From assembly GCA_026419635.1 (NCBI GenBank), contig JANZZB010000074.1, positions 1-7,101 of the forward strand: a stretch of DNA of 7,101 bases, written 5' to 3'. Below are positions 6,188 to 7,101 of the stretch, one piece after another (within the stretch, counting starts at the first letter, position 1; every line of letters starts with the position of its first letter). Made by a program: the position numbers and the translations under genes. The notes beneath the pieces were generated by a model. That model had not been told where the DNA came from, ran no database searches, and saw nothing but the letters and a program-made list of their open reading frames with translations. This DNA is from Clostridiales bacterium. GTDB lineage: Bacteria > Bacillota > Clostridia > Oscillospirales > Butyricicoccaceae.

Positions 6188-6949
6188 TTGTATAAAATCG
6201 ATAGTCAAGTTATCACTACTGAACTTTGGGAAGAATACAAAGAGACACATGATATCAACCTTCGCAATGAAATCCTATTAGCATATATACATGTTGTTAC
6301 ATTTAATGCCAAAAGGATGAGTGCGGTTTACAAAAACTATGCACAAACGGGAGATATCATCAATCAAGGGGTACTTGCACTGATAGACTGTATTGAAAAG
6401 TATGATTGTACAAGGGGAATTCAATTCGATTCCTTTGCGTCGATCAGGGTAAGGGGTTCCATTATTGATTACATACGAAAACAGGATTGGATTCCAAGAA
6501 GAGTCCGTAAAAAATCGGCCGATATCGGAAACGCCTATATGGAACTTCAGGATAAAACCGGAAGACAAGCCACCGATTCTGAAGTTGCGGAATATTTGGG
6601 TATGAATGTCGAAGAACTGAATAAAACAATCGGCGAGGTTTATTCCGCTGCGGTGTTCTATTACGAAGACTTGCTGCAGGACAGTGTGGCTGCGTTCAGT
6701 GAAGAGTCTTCTAAGGTAGCTACTCCGGAACAGGAATACCAAAAAAAAGAGCTGAAAGAGCTGATTGCCAAATCGATTGACAGGCTTGACGAAAAAGAAA
6801 GAACGGTAATTTCCCTTTATTATTATGAAGAACTGAAGCTGAAGGAAATTGCATTAGTTATGGGACTTACAGCATCCAGAGTATCACAGCTACACTCGAA
6901 AGCACTTTTGAAGCTGCAAAAAATGGTTGGCGATTATGTAAAGGATTAA
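6188..6949 (+). CDS. sigD: Flagellar RNA polymerase sigma factor, sigma-28 (SigD/FliA/WhiG family)
   Basis: This factor directs RNA polymerase to late flagellar and chemotaxis promoters and is normally held inactive by the anti-sigma FlgM, which is not in this window. The 253-residue product matches the length of Bacillus SigD. Domains in order: sigma region 2 (about residues 25-108) with the core-binding/DNA-melting stretch around YDCTRGIQFDSFASIRVRG and the diagnostic sigma-28 block DWIPRRVRKK at 100-109; region 3 (about 110-165) with TGRQATDSEVAEYLGM; and region 4 (about 199-247) with LDEKERTVISLYYYEEL and the helix-turn-helix LKEIALVMGLTASRVSQLHS. The start is TTG 6188, seven bases after AGAGGGG. 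It lies directly after flhA; in Bacillus, flhF, flhG and chemotaxis genes intervene. It is the last gene in the window and is followed by an AT-rich tail and a terminator. FliA, WhiG and SigD are names for one family; flagellar context supports the motility role. Confidence 0.95.
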   Translation: MYKIDSQVITTELWEEYKETHDINLRNEILLAYIHVVTFNAKRMSAVYKNYAQTGDIINQGVLALIDCIEKYDCTRGIQFDSFASIRVRGSIIDYIRKQDWIPRRVRKKSADIGNAYMELQDKTGRQATDSEVAEYLGMNVEELNKTIGEVYSAAVFYYEDLLQDSVAAFSEESSKVATPEQEYQKKELKELIAKSIDRLDEKERTVISLYYYEELKLKEIALVMGLTASRVSQLHSKALLKLQKMVGDYVKD

Positions 6950-7024
6950 GTTTTATGTACTATTCAAATTAAATATTTATCTTAGCAAAATAGTTTTTTA
7001 TTCTATTGAGGTACTCTTTAAAAG

Positions 7025-7053
7025 TTAACTAAATTTAATATTATCAATATAAT
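7025..7053 (+). promoter_or_regulatory. Possible sigma-A-type promoter (TTAACT-17-TATAAT)
   Basis: TATAAT at 7048-7053 is a perfect -10 element, 17 bases after TTAACT (7025-7030), which matches four of six -35 consensus positions. The -10 overlaps the right arm of the AT-only palindrome. A transcript would start near 7060 and meet the terminator hairpin at once, so either it serves nothing or it reads into DNA beyond the window. The surrounding DNA is so AT-rich that chance is a serious explanation. Confidence 0.25.
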
Positions 7054-7059
7054 ATTAAA
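7034..7059. repeat. Perfect 11-bp AT-only inverted repeat
   Basis: TTTAATATTAT at 7034-7044 is followed by a CAAT loop and its exact reverse complement at 7049-7059. With only A-T pairs it would be a weak RNA hairpin; it might be a protein-binding palindrome, or chance in AT-rich DNA. It sits 84 bases after the sigD stop and just before the terminator. Confidence 0.55.
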
Positions 7060-7068
7060 AAATGAAAT

Positions 7069-7095
7069 AAGCCCAGAGTTTTACTGGACTTTTTC
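7069..7095 (+). terminator. Rho-independent terminator after sigD / end of flagellar operon
   Basis: The stem pairs AAGCCCAG (7069-7076) with CTGGACTT (7084-7091) around a seven-base AGTTTTA loop, with one C-A mismatch at 7072/7088, and is followed by TTTTC (7091-7095). It lies about 120 bases after the sigD stop and is the first convincing terminator on the + strand in the window, consistent with the genes from fliN to sigD being one transcript. The opposite strand has only an interrupted T-rich stretch after the stem, so two-way use is uncertain. Confidence 0.75.
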
Positions 7096-7101
7096 TATAA
7101 C

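Noticed and set aside
6060..6281. A 73-codon + strand frame bridging the end of flhA and the start of sigD
   Set aside because: It overlaps two well-supported genes in another frame, has no ribosome binding site and shows no recognisable domain.
6515..6528. GCCGATA resembling a sigma-28 -10 element, with a TAAA upstream
   Set aside because: It lies inside the conserved coding part of sigD and the spacing to the upstream TAAA is far shorter than the roughly 15 bases required.

Overview
The window is a stretch of a flagellar/chemotaxis operon. Every gene lies on the + strand and the genes are tightly packed. The order is fliN/fliY (3' end only) - cheY - fliO - fliP - fliQ - fliR - flhB - flhA - flagellar sigma factor (sigD/fliA/whiG family). 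The sequence is visibly AT-rich, several genes have AGGAGG-type Shine-Dalgarno sites, and fliN/Y-cheY-fliO-P-Q-R-flhB-flhA is the order known from Bacillus and Clostridia. This points to a motile low-GC Gram-positive bacterium (Bacillota, probably class Clostridia). Genus cannot be read from the sequence.

Layout. Bases 1-230 hold the last 75 codons of a switch-complex protein (SpoA domain of FliN/FliY). Bases 247-609 encode a stand-alone CheY receiver. Bases 637-3011 carry fliO, fliP, fliQ and fliR, the small membrane components of the flagellar type III export gate. Bases 3027-4094 carry flhB, the substrate-specificity switch with its NPTH autocleavage site. Its N terminus can be traced only back to an ATA codon behind a very strong ribosome binding site. 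Bases 4091-6127 carry flhA, the export-gate ion-channel protein. Bases 6188-6949 encode sigma-28. The last 152 bases are a non-coding AT-rich tail with an 11-bp perfect AT-only inverted repeat, a possible promoter overlapping it, and a rho-independent terminator at the very end of the window.

How they work together. FliP, FliQ, FliR, FlhB and FlhA, helped by FliO during assembly, form the export gate in the membrane ring of the basal body and secrete rod, hook and filament subunits. FliN/FliY belongs to the cytoplasmic C-ring and CheY is the diffusible signal acting on that ring. Sigma-28 then switches on late flagellar genes (typically flagellin and chemotaxis genes) once the hook-basal body is finished.

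I found no novel defence, mobile or RNA system. The points worth a second look are the apparent ATA start of flhB, fliR and flhB lying in one frame separated by three TGA codons (fusions of these two genes are known in clostridia), and sigma-28 directly after flhA without the usual intervening flhF/flhG.
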